A DNA stretch of 64,000 bases from Kurthia senegalensis. GTDB lineage: Bacteria > Bacillota > Bacilli > Bacillales_A > Planococcaceae. Position numbers and translations under genes: made by a program. The notes below the pieces were generated by a model, which did no database searches, had not been told where the DNA came from, and was given only the letters and a program-made list of their open reading frames with translations. The stretch spans positions 119,341 through 183,340 of the forward strand of contig NZ_HE611064.1 in the NCBI RefSeq assembly GCF_000285595.1. The letters run 5' to 3'. This document shows, one piece after another, positions 19,513 through 28,983 of this stretch; the first letter of the stretch is position 1, and every line of letters starts with the position of its first letter.

Positions 19513-20931
19513 TTATAAAGTCGTTTTACGTTTTTTATAAAATAAACTAATTAATACACACGTCATACACGCATAAATAGTTGCCGTGAAAAAGACACCA
19601 TGTATACCTGAAATGAGATGATCAATAACCGGTATTTCATATGCTTTTTCAGCTAAATTCACATTCGTATATCCTAAAATAATTAATGGATTTAATGCGA
19701 GCATATTAAAAATAATGCCACAAACCGACGCATTAATTGACTGACTAAACGTGTTTGAAAAAGAATTTAAGCCGGTCGCAATACCAAGACGATTCGCTGG
19801 TACGACTTTTTGGATAGACAAAATAATGAGCGGTGAAATTAACCCCATACCAAGTCCGGCAATGCTACTTGCAGTTAATAAATAGTACATCGATGTATCG
19901 AAAGAAATAAAAATAAGCATCGCTGCCCCTACGATTAAACAAATCGTACCGGTTAACATAAATATCGCATTTTTCACTTTTCCAATTAACGACCCAATTG
20001 CCATCGCGCCGATTGTCCACATAAGTGAGAACGGTGCAAGCATGAGCCCTGCTTTCGTAGCAGAATAGCCTAAAATGCTTTGCCCTAAAACGGGAATGTA
20101 CGCAGAGAAAATCATCACAAGTGCCATCGAAGCAAATGATAACCCAAGTAAGAAACTATATTTTCTATTTTTAAAAAGAGCAAATGGAATCAATGGATCC
20201 GATACGTTCTTTTCAACAAAGAAAAAGGCTGTACAAACAGCTAGTAAAACAATGTAACCTAGTAGTTGCTGTCCACTTACCCATTGCCCGCTTTGACTAC
20301 CATTCATTAATAAAAGTAAAAAGCCAATCGTTCCGACAGTGAATAACATCGCCCCGATATAGTCAATTTTAACTTTCGTCGTCTGTTTCACTTCATGATA
20401 AGATTTGGCAATAATATAAAACGCAATACACGCAAATGGAACATTCATAATAAAAATAAAGTGCCATGAAGTAAAATCAATTAAAAATCCACCAATTAGT
20501 GGACCTACGACGCCCGCTACGCCCCATACCATACTAATATAGCTTTGTGCTTTTGCACGTTGTTTTTCTTGCTTGAATAGCTCTGAAACCATCGTTAATG
20601 TAATCGGTAAAATCGAACCTGCCCCAATTCCTTGAATCGCACGGCTAATAATTAAATACGGCATCGACGTTGCGATTCCGCACAATAATGAACCGATCGT
20701 AAAAAAGCTAATCCCAATTAATAACATTTTTTTGCGGCCAAATAAGTCCGCTAATTTCCCGAAGATTACCGTAGCAATAGCCGAAGTTAATAAGTAGGCT
20801 GTGTAAATCCAACTCATCCATTCCGCACCTTTTAAATCAGTCGTAATGGTTGGTACAGCTGTCGCTACAATCGTTCCTTCAATTGCCGCTAATGCTGTAA
20901 TAAACAAAATGGCAACAAATACAATATTCAT
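19513..20931 (-). CDS. MFS multidrug-type transporter, DHA2 (14-TM) family
   Basis: 472 residues, integral membrane, about 14 hydrophobic segments. It has the DHA2 signatures: N-terminal IEGTIVATAVPTI (motif D1-like), GKLADLFGRKKMLLIG (motif A) and GVAGVVGPLIGGFL (motif C of drug/proton antiporters). Likely a proton-driven exporter. The substrate cannot be read from sequence. AAGGAG lies eight bases before the ATG, and a perfect palindrome lies directly upstream of it, suggesting control by a dimeric repressor not encoded nearby. Confidence 0.88.
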   Translation of the reverse strand: MNIVFVAILFITALAAIEGTIVATAVPTITTDLKGAEWMSWIYTAYLLTSAIATVIFGKLADLFGRKKMLLIGISFFTIGSLLCGIATSMPYLIISRAIQGIGAGSILPITLTMVSELFKQEKQRAKAQSYISMVWGVAGVVGPLIGGFLIDFTSWHFIFIMNVPFACIAFYIIAKSYHEVKQTTKVKIDYIGAMLFTVGTIGFLLLLMNGSQSGQWVSGQQLLGYIVLLAVCTAFFFVEKNVSDPLIPFALFKNRKYSFLLGLSFASMALVMIFSAYIPVLGQSILGYSATKAGLMLAPFSLMWTIGAMAIGSLIGKVKNAIFMLTGTICLIVGAAMLIFISFDTSMYYLLTASSIAGLGMGLISPLIILSIQKVVPANRLGIATGLNSFSNTFSQSINASVCGIIFNMLALNPLIILGYTNVNLAEKAYEIPVIDHLISGIHGVFFTATIYACMTCVLISLFYKKRKTTL

Positions 20932-20946
20932 TTCATACGCTCCTTC

Positions 20947-20961
20947 AGTGCATAATGCACT
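20947..20961. promoter_or_regulatory. Palindromic operator candidate before the MFS gene
   Basis: AGTGCATAATGCACT: perfect 7-base arms around a single central base, ending a few bases before the ribosome binding site. A CodY-like core (TTTTTTCAGAAAAAC, 20972-20986) lies 10 bases further upstream. Both are positioned to control the transporter. Confidence 0.55.
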
Positions 20962-21060
20962 ATTTTTAACATTTTTTCAGAAAAACATTTGAAAATTTAC
21001 ATTTTTTTCTGTATCATACAATTTGTTCACAGTTTATTCATAAAGGAGGTTCTCCAAATC

Positions 21061-21444
21061 ATGTGGAAAGAATTTAAAGAGTTTGCTCTTAAAGGCAATG
21101 TGATTGATTTAGCAGTCGGTGTCGTGATTGGTGCAGCATTCGGTAAAATTGTTACATCTCTAGTAGAAAATATTATTATGCCACTCGTTGCTCTTCTTGT
21201 TGGTAAAGTTGATGTTTCAGACTTAGCATATAAGAGCATCATGTACGGTAAATTCATTCAAAGTGTTATCGATTTTGTTATTATTGCTTTTTCAATTTTT
21301 ATCTTTATCAAAATCATTATGTCGATCGGCAACAAAATGCGTAAACCTAAAGAAGTCGCTGAAGAAGCAGCTACAGAAACACAAGAAGATGTCCTTAAAG
21401 ACATTCGCGAGTTATTACGCCAACAAAATGACAAACAACAATAA
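21061..21444 (+). CDS. mscL: Large-conductance mechanosensitive channel
   Basis: 127 residues, normal MscL length. It has the N-terminal amphipathic helix [21 protein letters not shown], the pore-lining TM1 [21 protein letters not shown]2 [19 protein letters not shown] and a charged C-terminal helix ([14 protein letters not shown]). It relieves osmotic pressure on hypo-osmotic shock. The open frame extends upstream to 20989, but AAGGAGG stands ten bases before the ATG at 21061, which gives the canonical N-terminus. Confidence 0.97.
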   Translation: MWKEFKEFALKGNVIDLAVGVVIGAAFGKIVTSLVENIIMPLVALLVGKVDVSDLAYKSIMYGKFIQSVIDFVIIAFSIFIFIKIIMSIGNKMRKPKEVAEEAATETQEDVLKDIRELLRQQNDKQQ

Positions 21445-21457
21445 TGAGATCTATATC

Positions 21458-21490
21458 AACTCGCTATGAACTTTCATAGCGAGTTTTTTA
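21458..21490 (+). terminator. Terminator of mscL
   Basis: AACTCGCTATGAA/TTCATAGCGAGTT hairpin followed by TTTTTT on the plus strand. Confidence 0.9.
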
Positions 21491-21600
21491 TTTTTTATTA
21501 GTGTAGTCCATTTTTAAAATTCCTTCACTCTATCGCTCTCTTACGCCGTCCAAATCATTCGAACTATTCATCCACTATATAGATTCCTGTCCAATAAAAA

Positions 21601-21620
21601 AAGTCTGCTCATGCAGACTT
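21601..21620 (-). terminator. Terminator of the lipoprotein gene
   Basis: AAGTCTGC/GCAGACTT hairpin with a run of T on the minus strand, just past the lipoprotein stop. The DNA between here and the mscL terminator shows nothing else. Confidence 0.8.
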
Positions 21621-21638
21621 TACTGTTTCTTTATTTTA

Positions 21639-22235
21639 CTACTCTTTCGGTACGTCTGCAGGAATTTTTTTCGTTACGAGCGTTTTATCTGTTTCGCTAT
21701 CTACGAATACGACTTCTGCTTTCGGTTCGTCAATACCATTTAAAATTTGATATGTCGCGATTGGAACAGCTAATGCATCAAAAACATATGGATCTTTTTT
21801 CTCATTAAATTTTTTCGCATCTACTGTAATTTTAATATAAGCAAAATCTTTATAAGCATCTACTTTCGTTACAGAATCTAACGTTTTCCCATCTGCTAAA
21901 TCTTGTAATGCTGCAACGATACTCGTATCAATTTCATCACGTTGTTCTGCTAATTTTTTTGTGTAAACGTATATTTCGTTTGTTTATCTTCTACTTGTAC
22001 GTGCTCGATTGATTTCGTATCAATTTCGCTAGAAGTACCATCTTTATTTAAATACGTACGTGGAATAACGATAATTTGATTTAATTCTGAACTCGTCGTT
22101 GAACTCGTAGCAGCTTTTTCTTCATTTGCTGCTTCTGTTTTTCTTTTGTTCTTCTTCTGTACCTGTTAAGCCACTGCTACAACCCGCTAATGTTAAAGAC
22201 AGTACACTCGCAGCTACTAATAAGTGCTTTTTCAT
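21639..22235 (-). pseudogene. Lipoprotein of unknown function, two compensating frameshifts as read
   Basis: The first frame encodes a lipoprotein signal (MKKHLLVAASVLSLTLAGC, lipobox LAGC, Cys 19) but shifts near 22138-22142, where a 5-base T run would need four. A middle segment continues in another frame to a 7-base T run at 21954-21960, where eight would be needed. The rest then returns to the first frame and ends ..KKIPADVPKE. Corrected, it is a 198-residue secreted lipoprotein with a Thr/Ser/Glu-rich linker and one globular domain. Family not recognised. The coding signal persists through all three parts, so sequence error is more likely than decay. No start other than 22235 gives a signal peptide. 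Confidence 0.7.
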
Positions 22236-22333
22236 GAAATCACTCTTTCTGACTTGTAATCGATTTATTTGCATTCTATTAGCCATTCTAGCACATTCTA
22301 CATCCTTTGCGTCATGAATAAGACAATCGAAAA

Positions 22334-22360
22334 AAACCTGTCACAACTTATGACAGGTTT
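22334..22360 (-). terminator. Terminator of the ccd operon
   Basis: AAACCTGTCA/TGACAGGTTT hairpin followed by T on the minus strand. It overlaps the ccdC stop codon. Confidence 0.88.
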
Positions 22361-22872
22361 CTCCACAATTTACGCAAATTCCGATAATTGTTTTTTAATT
22401 TATTGAACTTCGCGAGCATCGCCAGTCTCCATGGTAATAACATAGAGTACGCTAAAATAAAGAAAATCCCACCTAATTCGCCAAGATGGAATGTTCCACC
22501 TAAATAAATTTTGGCAACCGTACGCAAAACGAGTAGTACAACGAGTACGACTGCGAATGCTTTAGACGGTTTTAAATAAATATCTTGTTCAACAATTTCA
22601 AATTTTGACGTTTTAATTAAAATAGTCGAACATAGCATACCGATCAATACCGTAATCACTAAGTGTTCAAATGTTACACGGAAAAAGGGGAATAAAAACA
22701 TTAGTGCTCCTGTCGACATCGCAAGTGGCGGAATCATTATTTTTTTAGCACTCGCTGGTTTCTTAGATGATTTTTGGCGCATAATCATCGCCATAATCCC
22801 CATACCTAAAACAAATACCGTTGATGCAACTACCCAAAAAGTAGAAGGTAAGTTTTGTATAAATTCAATCAC
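22348..22872 (-). CDS. ccdC: CcdC-like membrane protein (DUF1453)
   Basis: 174 residues with about five hydrophobic segments and a short basic C-terminus. It has the CcdC hallmark IPPLAMSTGALMFLFPFFR in the first loop/TM region. In Bacillus the gene follows ccdA and a CheY-like gene in the same order as here. CcdA supports cytochrome c maturation, whereas the role of CcdC is unclear and it is dispensable in B. subtilis (family knowledge). It ends at a strong terminator. Confidence 0.88.
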   Translation of the reverse strand: MIEFIQNLPSTFWVVASTVFVLGMGIMAMIMRQKSSKKPASAKKIMIPPLAMSTGALMFLFPFFRVTFEHLVITVLIGMLCSTILIKTSKFEIVEQDIYLKPSKAFAVVLVVLLVLRTVAKIYLGGTFHLGELGGIFFILAYSMLLPWRLAMLAKFNKLKNNYRNLRKLWRNLS

Positions 22873-22893
22873 ATCAATCTCTTCTTTCTTTAT

Positions 22894-23253
22894 TTAATCA
22901 ACTTGTTTGTATAGCACGTGAAGAAGCTGCTGTTGATCAAAAGGTTTCGTCATAAAATCTTTTGCACCGTTTTTAAGTGCCTTTACGACATTCTTTTGTT
23001 GACCAACTGCTGTAATCACGACAATTTTTGCATTTTTGTCATATTCATAAATTGCTTTCGTCGCTTCTAACCCATTTTTTATCGGCATCGTAATGTCCAT
23101 CGTCACAATATCTGGATGTAATTTTTTGTATTGTTCGATTGCTTCTTCGCCATTTTCCGCTTCTCCAATTACGTCAAACCCTTGTCCTGCAATCATCCGC
23201 TTAATCGTTTCACGAATAAACAACGTATCATCTACTACTAATACAGTGTGCAT
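22894..23253 (-). CDS. CheY-like single-domain response regulator
   Basis: 119 residues: one receiver domain and no output domain. Acidic pocket DD at 8-9, phospho-acceptor Asp in TMDITMP (about residue 53), Thr/Ser switch in VVITAVG and the conserved Lys in TKPF (about 104). It lies between ccdA and ccdC and corresponds to the second gene (YneI) of the Bacillus ccd cluster. No kinase is encoded nearby. Confidence 0.9.
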   Translation of the reverse strand: MHTVLVVDDTLFIRETIKRMIAGQGFDVIGEAENGEEAIEQYKKLHPDIVTMDITMPIKNGLEATKAIYEYDKNAKIVVITAVGQQKNVVKALKNGAKDFMTKPFDQQQLLHVLYKQVD

Positions 23254-23307
23254 ATAATTCCCCCCGCAAACAAATAAACTATAATATAAAATTCTTTAAA
23301 TTGCGAA

Positions 23308-24015
23308 TCAAAAACCGATAAAATCGCCATATATAGGTATAAATAAACGATTTAACGTACTCATTTGGTCAAAAAATAATAAAATACCGACGATGACCAT
23401 AATTATGCCACCAATTTTAAAGAACAGTTGCATTTTATTTTTCACCCATGTTAATTTTGGTACGAAAAAAGCGAGTGTCAAGAAAGGAAGACTAAATCCG
23501 ATGACATAGCTTGCCATATAATTTACCGCATGCGTAGGGGCAGTCGCAGCCAAGAAGAAAATCGATGCTAAAATAGGACCCGTGCACGGTGTCCAACCGA
23601 CAGCAAATACGAGACCTATTAAAATCGAACCGAAAAAACCTGTTGGTCGATTTTTCAATGTAACACGTCGTTCTTTTAAAAGAAAACGTGGTGTCCAAAT
23701 CCCGACCATTACACAGCCGAAAAAGACGATGAAAATCGCACCTACTTGACGAATAAGCTCATCGTATTCAAAAAAGAGTGCACGAATCCACGTCGTGCTA
23801 TACCCTAATGCAATAAATACGAGTGAAAATCCTATTAAAAAGCAAATTGTATGTAAAATGGCCGTACGCTGTTTCATTCCACCGTTACGTAAATGGTCAG
23901 AAGAAACACCTGTAATATACGATAAAAAGGCTGGATATAATGGCAAAGTACAAGGAGAAATAAAACTGAACAAACCTGCAGCAAAAGCAATATAAATCGT
24001 TAAATCCATATTCAT
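23308..24015 (-). CDS. ccdA: Cytochrome c biogenesis protein CcdA (DsbD-like thiol transporter)
   Basis: 235 residues with six membrane helices. The paired redox cysteines are in ISPCTLPLYPAF (TM1, about residue 22) and GWTPCTGPILAS (TM4, about 141). They carry electrons from thioredoxin across the membrane to reduce apocytochrome or other extracellular thiols. It is the first gene of ccdA-regulator-ccdC. The 235-base gap upstream holds only AT-rich DNA and the argH terminator. Confidence 0.95.
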   Translation of the reverse strand: MNMDLTIYIAFAAGLFSFISPCTLPLYPAFLSYITGVSSDHLRNGGMKQRTAILHTICFLIGFSLVFIALGYSTTWIRALFFEYDELIRQVGAIFIVFFGCVMVGIWTPRFLLKERRVTLKNRPTGFFGSILIGLVFAVGWTPCTGPILASIFFLAATAPTHAVNYMASYVIGFSLPFLTLAFFVPKLTWVKNKMQLFFKIGGIIMVIVGILLFFDQMSTLNRLFIPIYGDFIGF

Positions 24016-24154
24016 TCCCTCCTACTCATATAAGTATCCCATATAATTATGAAATAACTGTGAACTTACGAACACAAATGAACGTTTTTATCGTAATCAA
24101 TCTATGGGTGATTTGCAACACGAAAAAATGACTTCTATATAAACATAACAAAAA

Positions 24155-24180
24155 AACGAACAGCCCTCTGTCTGTTCGTT
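24155..24180 (-). terminator. Terminator of argGH
   Basis: AACGAACAG/CTGTTCGTT hairpin plus a T run on the minus strand, about 70 bases past the argH stop. Nothing else is seen between 24181 and 24250. Confidence 0.82.
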
Positions 24181-24250
24181 TGTTGAAGAACATATGTACA
24201 TGTCCTAGATCGGCTTAGAATCCCCTCTGTCATTCATCCACCAATAAAAT

Positions 24251-25621
24251 TTATAATGATTTCGCTAATTCTAATTGTTTCTTCACTTGATCGAAACCCG
24301 TTCCCCCAAGAGAATGACGACGTTTTACAGCAGCTTCTGGTGCTAATACGTCGTATACATCCGCTTCAATTAAATTGCTACCTTCTTGCATATCTTCTAG
24401 AGATAAATCAAGTAAGTAAATGCCTCGTTGAATACATGTGAAAACAAGTTTCCCTGTCACTTCATGTGCCTCACGGAATGGCATGCCTTTTGCGGCTAAA
24501 TAATCGGCAAGTTCTGTCGCATTGGAGAAGTCATTGTGGACGGCTTTATGTAGCACGTCTTTATTCACTGTCATCGTACGAACCATGCCTTCGAAGATTT
24601 TCAATGCGCCGACAATCGTATGTAACGTGTCGAACATGCCTTCTTTATCTTCTTGCATATCTTTGTTATACGCGAGTGGAATTCCTTTTAGAACCGTTAG
24701 TAAGCCCATTAAATTCCCATACGTACGGCCCGCTTTACCACGAATTAATTCGGCCATATCTGGATTTTTCTTCTGTGGCATAATGCTTGAACCCGTTGAG
24801 AAAGAATCATCTAAATCGATGAATTTAAATTCATCTGTTGACCAAAGAATGATTTCTTCAGCAAAACGTGATAAGTGTGCCATCATAAGCGCCCCGTTTG
24901 ATAAAAATTCAACGATGAAATCACGATCACTAACCGCATCAATTGAGTTTTGATACACATTAGAGAAGCCTAATAGTTTCGCACTTAATTCACGGTCAAT
25001 CGGGAAAGTCGTACCCGCTAAGGCACCCGCACCAAGTGGTGAAATATCAATACGTTTCACAGATTCTGTAAAGCGTTGTTTATCACGTTCTAACATCCAG
25101 AAATATGTCATTAAATGATGTGCAAATGAAATTGGCTGTGCACGTTGTAAATGCGTATAACCTGGTGCTAACGTTTCAATATTGTCCTCTGCTTGCTCGA
25201 CAATAGTATCTTGTAACTGTTGAATTAATTCAATTACTTCGACGACACGTTTTTTAAGGAATAAGTGCATGTCTGTTGCCACTTGGTCATTCCGGCTACG
25301 TCCCGTGTGTAATTTACCACCAACTGGTCCGACTAAATCCGTCAACATTTTTTCAAGATTCAAATGAATATCTTCATTTTCTACTTTAAATTCTAGTTCA
25401 TTGTTGTCAGCTTTTACTTTTAATTGTTCTAAGCCGCCTTTGATTGTTTCTACTTCATCAGCTTTTAAAATACCACATTCTCCAAGCATCGTTACGTGAG
25501 CTATGCTGCCCTCGATATCTTCTGTAACGAGTTGTTGATCAAAACCGATTGAAGCACCAAATTCATCTACCCAAGCTTCAGCAGATTTTTGGAAGCGACC
25601 GCCCCATGCTTTTCCGCTCAT
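24251..25621 (-). CDS. argH: Argininosuccinate lyase
   Basis: 456 residues. It has the fumarase/aspartase superfamily signature [12 protein letters not shown] (about residues 281-292) with the catalytic serine, plus [12 protein letters not shown] (about 111-122) and [16 protein letters not shown]. It splits argininosuccinate to arginine and fumarate. Its ATG overlaps the argG stop by one base, indicating translational coupling. Confidence 0.98.
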   Translation of the reverse strand: MSGKAWGGRFQKSAEAWVDEFGASIGFDQQLVTEDIEGSIAHVTMLGECGILKADEVETIKGGLEQLKVKADNNELEFKVENEDIHLNLEKMLTDLVGPVGGKLHTGRSRNDQVATDMHLFLKKRVVEVIELIQQLQDTIVEQAEDNIETLAPGYTHLQRAQPISFAHHLMTYFWMLERDKQRFTESVKRIDISPLGAGALAGTTFPIDRELSAKLLGFSNVYQNSIDAVSDRDFIVEFLSNGALMMAHLSRFAEEIILWSTDEFKFIDLDDSFSTGSSIMPQKKNPDMAELIRGKAGRTYGNLMGLLTVLKGIPLAYNKDMQEDKEGMFDTLHTIVGALKIFEGMVRTMTVNKDVLHKAVHNDFSNATELADYLAAKGMPFREAHEVTGKLVFTCIQRGIYLLDLSLEDMQEGSNLIEADVYDVLAPEAAVKRRHSLGGTGFDQVKKQLELAKSL

Positions 25622-26829
25622 TAGTTTTTACCTACTTTTTTACCGTTCACGATAGCATTTACTTTCGTTGGAAGACCCCATAATTCAATGAAACCTACAG
25701 CTGAGTTGTGGTTGAACTCATCATCTTTCGTATACGTTGCTAATTTTTCATCGTATAAAGAGTTTGGTGATTTACGTCCTTCAACGATTGCATGACCTTT
25801 GAATAGACGTACACGTACCGTACCATTTACGTATTGTTGTGTATTTTTGATGAATGCTTGAATTGATTCACGTAATGGAGAGAACCATAAGCCGTTATAA
25901 ATAAGTTCAGTTAATTGTTTTTCAACGACTGGTTTAAAGTGAGCTAATTCTTTTACTAATGTTAAATCTTCTAATTCTTTATGTGCGATTAATAATGTAT
26001 GTGCACCTGGGATTTCATATACTTCACGAGATTTAATTCCTACAAGACGGTTTTCGATGTGATCAATACGTCCAACACCGTGTTTTCCAGCAAGTGCATT
26101 CAATTTTAAAATCATTTCAGATAATTTGTATTCTACACCATCTAATTTCGTTGGGACACCTGCTACGAATTCGATTTCGATAATGTCCGCTTCATCTGGT
26201 GCATCTTCAATTTCAACTGTTAAGTCATAAGCATCTTTCGGTGGTTTTGCCCAAGGATCTTCTAAAATACCACATTCATTTGCACGGCCCCATAAATTTT
26301 GGTCGATTGAGAATGGTGAGTCTAAGTTGATTGGAATCGGAATATTACGTTCTTTTGCATATTCGATTTCTTCTTCACGGCTCCAGCCCCATTCACGAAC
26401 AGGTGCTAACACTTCTAAATCTGGGTTTAATGCGTTGAAAGCAACTTCAAAACGAACTTGGTCATTCCCTTTACCTGTGCAACCATGTGCAACAGCTGTA
26501 GCACCCGTTTTTTCAGCAATTTCAACTAATTTTTTAGCGATTAATGGACGAGATAATGCAGATACTAGTGGATATTTTTGTTCATACCATGTATGACCTT
26601 GTAAAGACATTAGAGCGAAATCATCAGCAAACTCATCTTTTGCATCGATGACGTATGATTCAACTGCGCCTACTTTAAGTGCTTTTTCTTTTACGTGTGT
26701 TAAGTCTTTCCCTTCACCTACGTCTAAGCAACAAGCTACGACTTCGTATCCTTGTTCTTGTAACCATGTGATTGCAACCGATGTATCTAAACCGCCTGAA
26801 TAGGCAAGTACTACTTTTTTGTTTGTCAT
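25621..26829 (-). CDS. argG: Argininosuccinate synthase
   Basis: 402 residues. ATP pyrophosphatase P-loop [17 protein letters not shown] near the N-terminus (about residues 6-22), [13 protein letters not shown] (about 113-125) and citrulline/aspartate-binding residues further on. It joins citrulline and aspartate. The open frame starts at a TTG (26844) that overlaps the ribosome binding site GGAGG; the ATG at 26829 is correctly spaced. It is transcribed from the promoter with repeats just upstream. Confidence 0.98.
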   Translation of the reverse strand: MTNKKVVLAYSGGLDTSVAITWLQEQGYEVVACCLDVGEGKDLTHVKEKALKVGAVESYVIDAKDEFADDFALMSLQGHTWYEQKYPLVSALSRPLIAKKLVEIAEKTGATAVAHGCTGKGNDQVRFEVAFNALNPDLEVLAPVREWGWSREEEIEYAKERNIPIPINLDSPFSIDQNLWGRANECGILEDPWAKPPKDAYDLTVEIEDAPDEADIIEIEFVAGVPTKLDGVEYKLSEMILKLNALAGKHGVGRIDHIENRLVGIKSREVYEIPGAHTLLIAHKELEDLTLVKELAHFKPVVEKQLTELIYNGLWFSPLRESIQAFIKNTQQYVNGTVRVRLFKGHAIVEGRKSPNSLYDEKLATYTKDDEFNHNSAVGFIELWGLPTKVNAIVNGKKVGKN

Positions 26830-26859
26830 AATGTTTTCCTCCAAAGTTGTAAATTAAAT

Positions 26860-26939
26860 TGTATTTTTATACGTTTATATTTAATATTTATGCATTTATA
26901 ATAGCATGTAATTTTTATTAGCGCAAGTGTATTTTTATA
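26860..26939 (-). promoter_or_regulatory. argG promoter flanked by ArgR-like direct repeats
   Basis: TTGCGC (26921-26926) and TATTAT (26898-26903) with a 17-base spacer on the minus strand. Two copies of TATAAAAATACA lie on either side (26928-26939 and 26860-26871), and TGCATAAATATTAA just past the -10 resembles an ARG box at 11 of 14 positions. The layout suggests arginine-dependent repression with looping. The rest of the gap to 27090 is plain AT-rich DNA. Confidence 0.6.
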
Positions 26940-27090
26940 AATTTTTAAAAAAAGGTGTGAATTTTAATTTATCGTTGGTATACATTATGAAACACCCTAT
27001 TTTCTATACGATATTTTTTTAACTTTTCGCATATCAATCATTTTTTATGCAAAATAAATGTATATAAAGGATGTTTTATGCATATTTATT

Positions 27091-27837
27091 TCATTTTTTA
27101 TTAAAAAAGGACTTTCCGAACAATTCCACCATTTTTGGAGAAATCGTATAGAGCTTGCTAGAAACCCCCATATACCAAGGAATATTAACTTCTCTTTTCC
27201 GTGTATGAATCGTATGAACTGCTTTTTCAGCGACTATTTCTGGTTTCAACAATATGCGGCCCATCGCTTTTCTATACATCGCTGTTTGATCGGCATGGTC
27301 AATAAACGGTGTGTCAATTGGTCCAGGATGGATGACTGTTACCGCAATGTTTCGTTGTTTTAGTTCTAGACGAAGAGCATTCGTATAGCCAATTAATGCA
27401 TGCTTCGTCGCAGCATAAACACTCGCTTTAGGCGTCGCAACCTTTCCTGCTTGTGACCCGATAAAAATCAACTGCCCCCCATCCGGTAATTGATGAAGTA
27501 AATCACGTGCCATTTTCATCGGTACTTCTACGTTTAATTTCAACATATTTTCGATGGCTTCATCACGTATACGATCAGCATATTCAAACGTTCCTACGCC
27601 TGCACTTAACATAACGACATCCACTTGATTGATTTGTTCAATGAAGGCTTTTCTTTGTCCGTCATTTAATAAGTCTACTTGTGCTATTTCCGCACCTTCT
27701 TGTTTTAACAGCGCTAATTTTTCCTTATTTCTTCCTGTCGCAATAACGTGTTCGCCTTTTCCGCATAAAATTTTCACGATTTCAAATCCGACGCCAGACG
27801 TCGCACCTGTCACTAAAAAGGTTTTACGTTCTTTCAT
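27091..27837 (-). CDS. Short-chain dehydrogenase/reductase
   Basis: About 248 residues. Rossmann motif TGATSGVGFEI (about residues 10-20), LSAGVGTFEY replacing the NAG motif, catalytic Ser in FIGSQAGK and the YAATKHAL pair (Tyr/Lys). The GRNKEK segment after strand 2 suggests NADP preference. AAGGAG precedes the ATG at 27837, so the upstream in-frame start at 27855 is unlikely. It overlaps the MBL gene by 14 bases and is probably cotranscribed. Substrate unknown. Confidence 0.9.
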   Translation of the reverse strand: MKERKTFLVTGATSGVGFEIVKILCGKGEHVIATGRNKEKLALLKQEGAEIAQVDLLNDGQRKAFIEQINQVDVVMLSAGVGTFEYADRIRDEAIENMLKLNVEVPMKMARDLLHQLPDGGQLIFIGSQAGKVATPKASVYAATKHALIGYTNALRLELKQRNIAVTVIHPGPIDTPFIDHADQTAMYRKAMGRILLKPEIVAEKAVHTIHTRKREVNIPWYMGVSSKLYTISPKMVELFGKSFFNKK

Positions 27838-28771
27838 ATAATAAAACTCCTTCATGATTGAGCGTAGCTTTTAATCGATTTTGTTCGACTAAATAATCGA
27901 GTTGCCCAATCGTAGACGATAATGTAAGTCCGAGTTGTTGAGAAATTTTCGTTGGAAATACACGTTCTGTAATTTCAAATGCTGAAAGGGGAGCATCGAT
28001 AAGTGCTAACACTTTTTCTGCTCGACTTTGTTGTTTGTTTAATCGCTGTTCAATGAGTTCTACACTATTTAATACAGCGTCTCCATGGCCTGAAAAAACA
28101 GTTTCAAGCTCATATGAAGCTAATTTTTTTAATGATGCATTGTATTGCAGTTGAGATTTCGGACGTGGCATCGTCGGATCAAGCGGTGGCTCAATCAATG
28201 GATTAGAAGCAATCAATTGAATGAGTAAATCTCCACCGAATGCATATCGTTCATTCTCATTCACGAACATTAAATGGCTCTGCGCATGACCTAATGTTTC
28301 AACTGCACGTAAATGTGGGTGTCCTGGAATCGGGTCTCCATCTTTTAAAATAGTCGTTAATGGTTTAGAACCCATATAGGCCACTTCTCTCGTCATTTTT
28401 TCTATCCAGCGATTGTAAGCGCTCGGAACACCTTCTTCTCGCAATTGGTTTAAATAAAAACGCGCTTGGTATTCAAAAAAAGCTTCATTTCGTTTTAAGA
28501 AGAAATCATTGTACGCATGTCCTAATACAGTTGCATTCGTAAATAAATCCGTTAAGCCAATATGATCTGGATGATGATGCGTTAAAATGATTTGTTCGAT
28601 ATCTGTAACCTCGTAACCTTGTTCCGAAATAGCTTGAATCATTGCTTCTTCTGCCGCCGGAAAATTAGTTCCCACATCGACAATCGATAACGTGTCTCCT
28701 ACGATTAAAAAGCTATTAGCATTTCCTATTCCGAACGGTGTCGGCGTTTCAATTTGAATAATTTTATCCAT
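27824..28771 (-). CDS. MBL-fold metallo-hydrolase
   Basis: About 315 residues. Zinc-ligand motif THHHPDHIG (about residues 63-71), later ligands in ETLGHAQSH and GGDLL, and SGHGD. A C-terminal winged-helix-like extension (about 250-315) is typical of the glyoxalase II-related family. The frame opens with a GTG (28780) inside the ribosome binding site AGGTGAG; the ATG three codons later (28771) is the likelier start. Substrate unknown. It overlaps the SDR gene downstream. Confidence 0.85.
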   Translation of the reverse strand: MDKIIQIETPTPFGIGNANSFLIVGDTLSIVDVGTNFPAAEEAMIQAISEQGYEVTDIEQIILTHHHPDHIGLTDLFTNATVLGHAYNDFFLKRNEAFFEYQARFYLNQLREEGVPSAYNRWIEKMTREVAYMGSKPLTTILKDGDPIPGHPHLRAVETLGHAQSHLMFVNENERYAFGGDLLIQLIASNPLIEPPLDPTMPRPKSQLQYNASLKKLASYELETVFSGHGDAVLNSVELIEQRLNKQQSRAEKVLALIDAPLSAFEITERVFPTKISQQLGLTLSSTIGQLDYLVEQNRLKATLNHEGVLLYERT

Positions 28772-28930
28772 AATACTCACCTAACTTTTCTCTTTTTTGA
28801 TTTATAATTTCTCATTTTCTAATAATTCTAATTTTAACATTGACTTTCAAATTTTCCACCTCTATAATTCACATAACTCAAGCATTTAAAAGGTTTTCTC
28901 TTCTTTTAATCGAATTATAGTAACGACGTC

Positions 28931-28964
28931 AACATGTTTGTGCCTGAGGGAAAACATGTTTTTT
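28931..28964 (+). promoter_or_regulatory. Hairpin and U tract in the proC leader, possible attenuator
   Basis: AACATGTTT and AAACATGTT form a perfect 9-base stem with a 12-base loop, followed by TTTT, 20 bases before the proC start. No plus-strand gene lies upstream to be terminated, because its upstream neighbours are transcribed leftward. It would thus act on proC itself. A TATAGT hexamer at about 28916-28921 would place the transcript start just before the hairpin. Confidence 0.5.
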
Positions 28965-28983
28965 ATTTATAGGAGGTCACATA

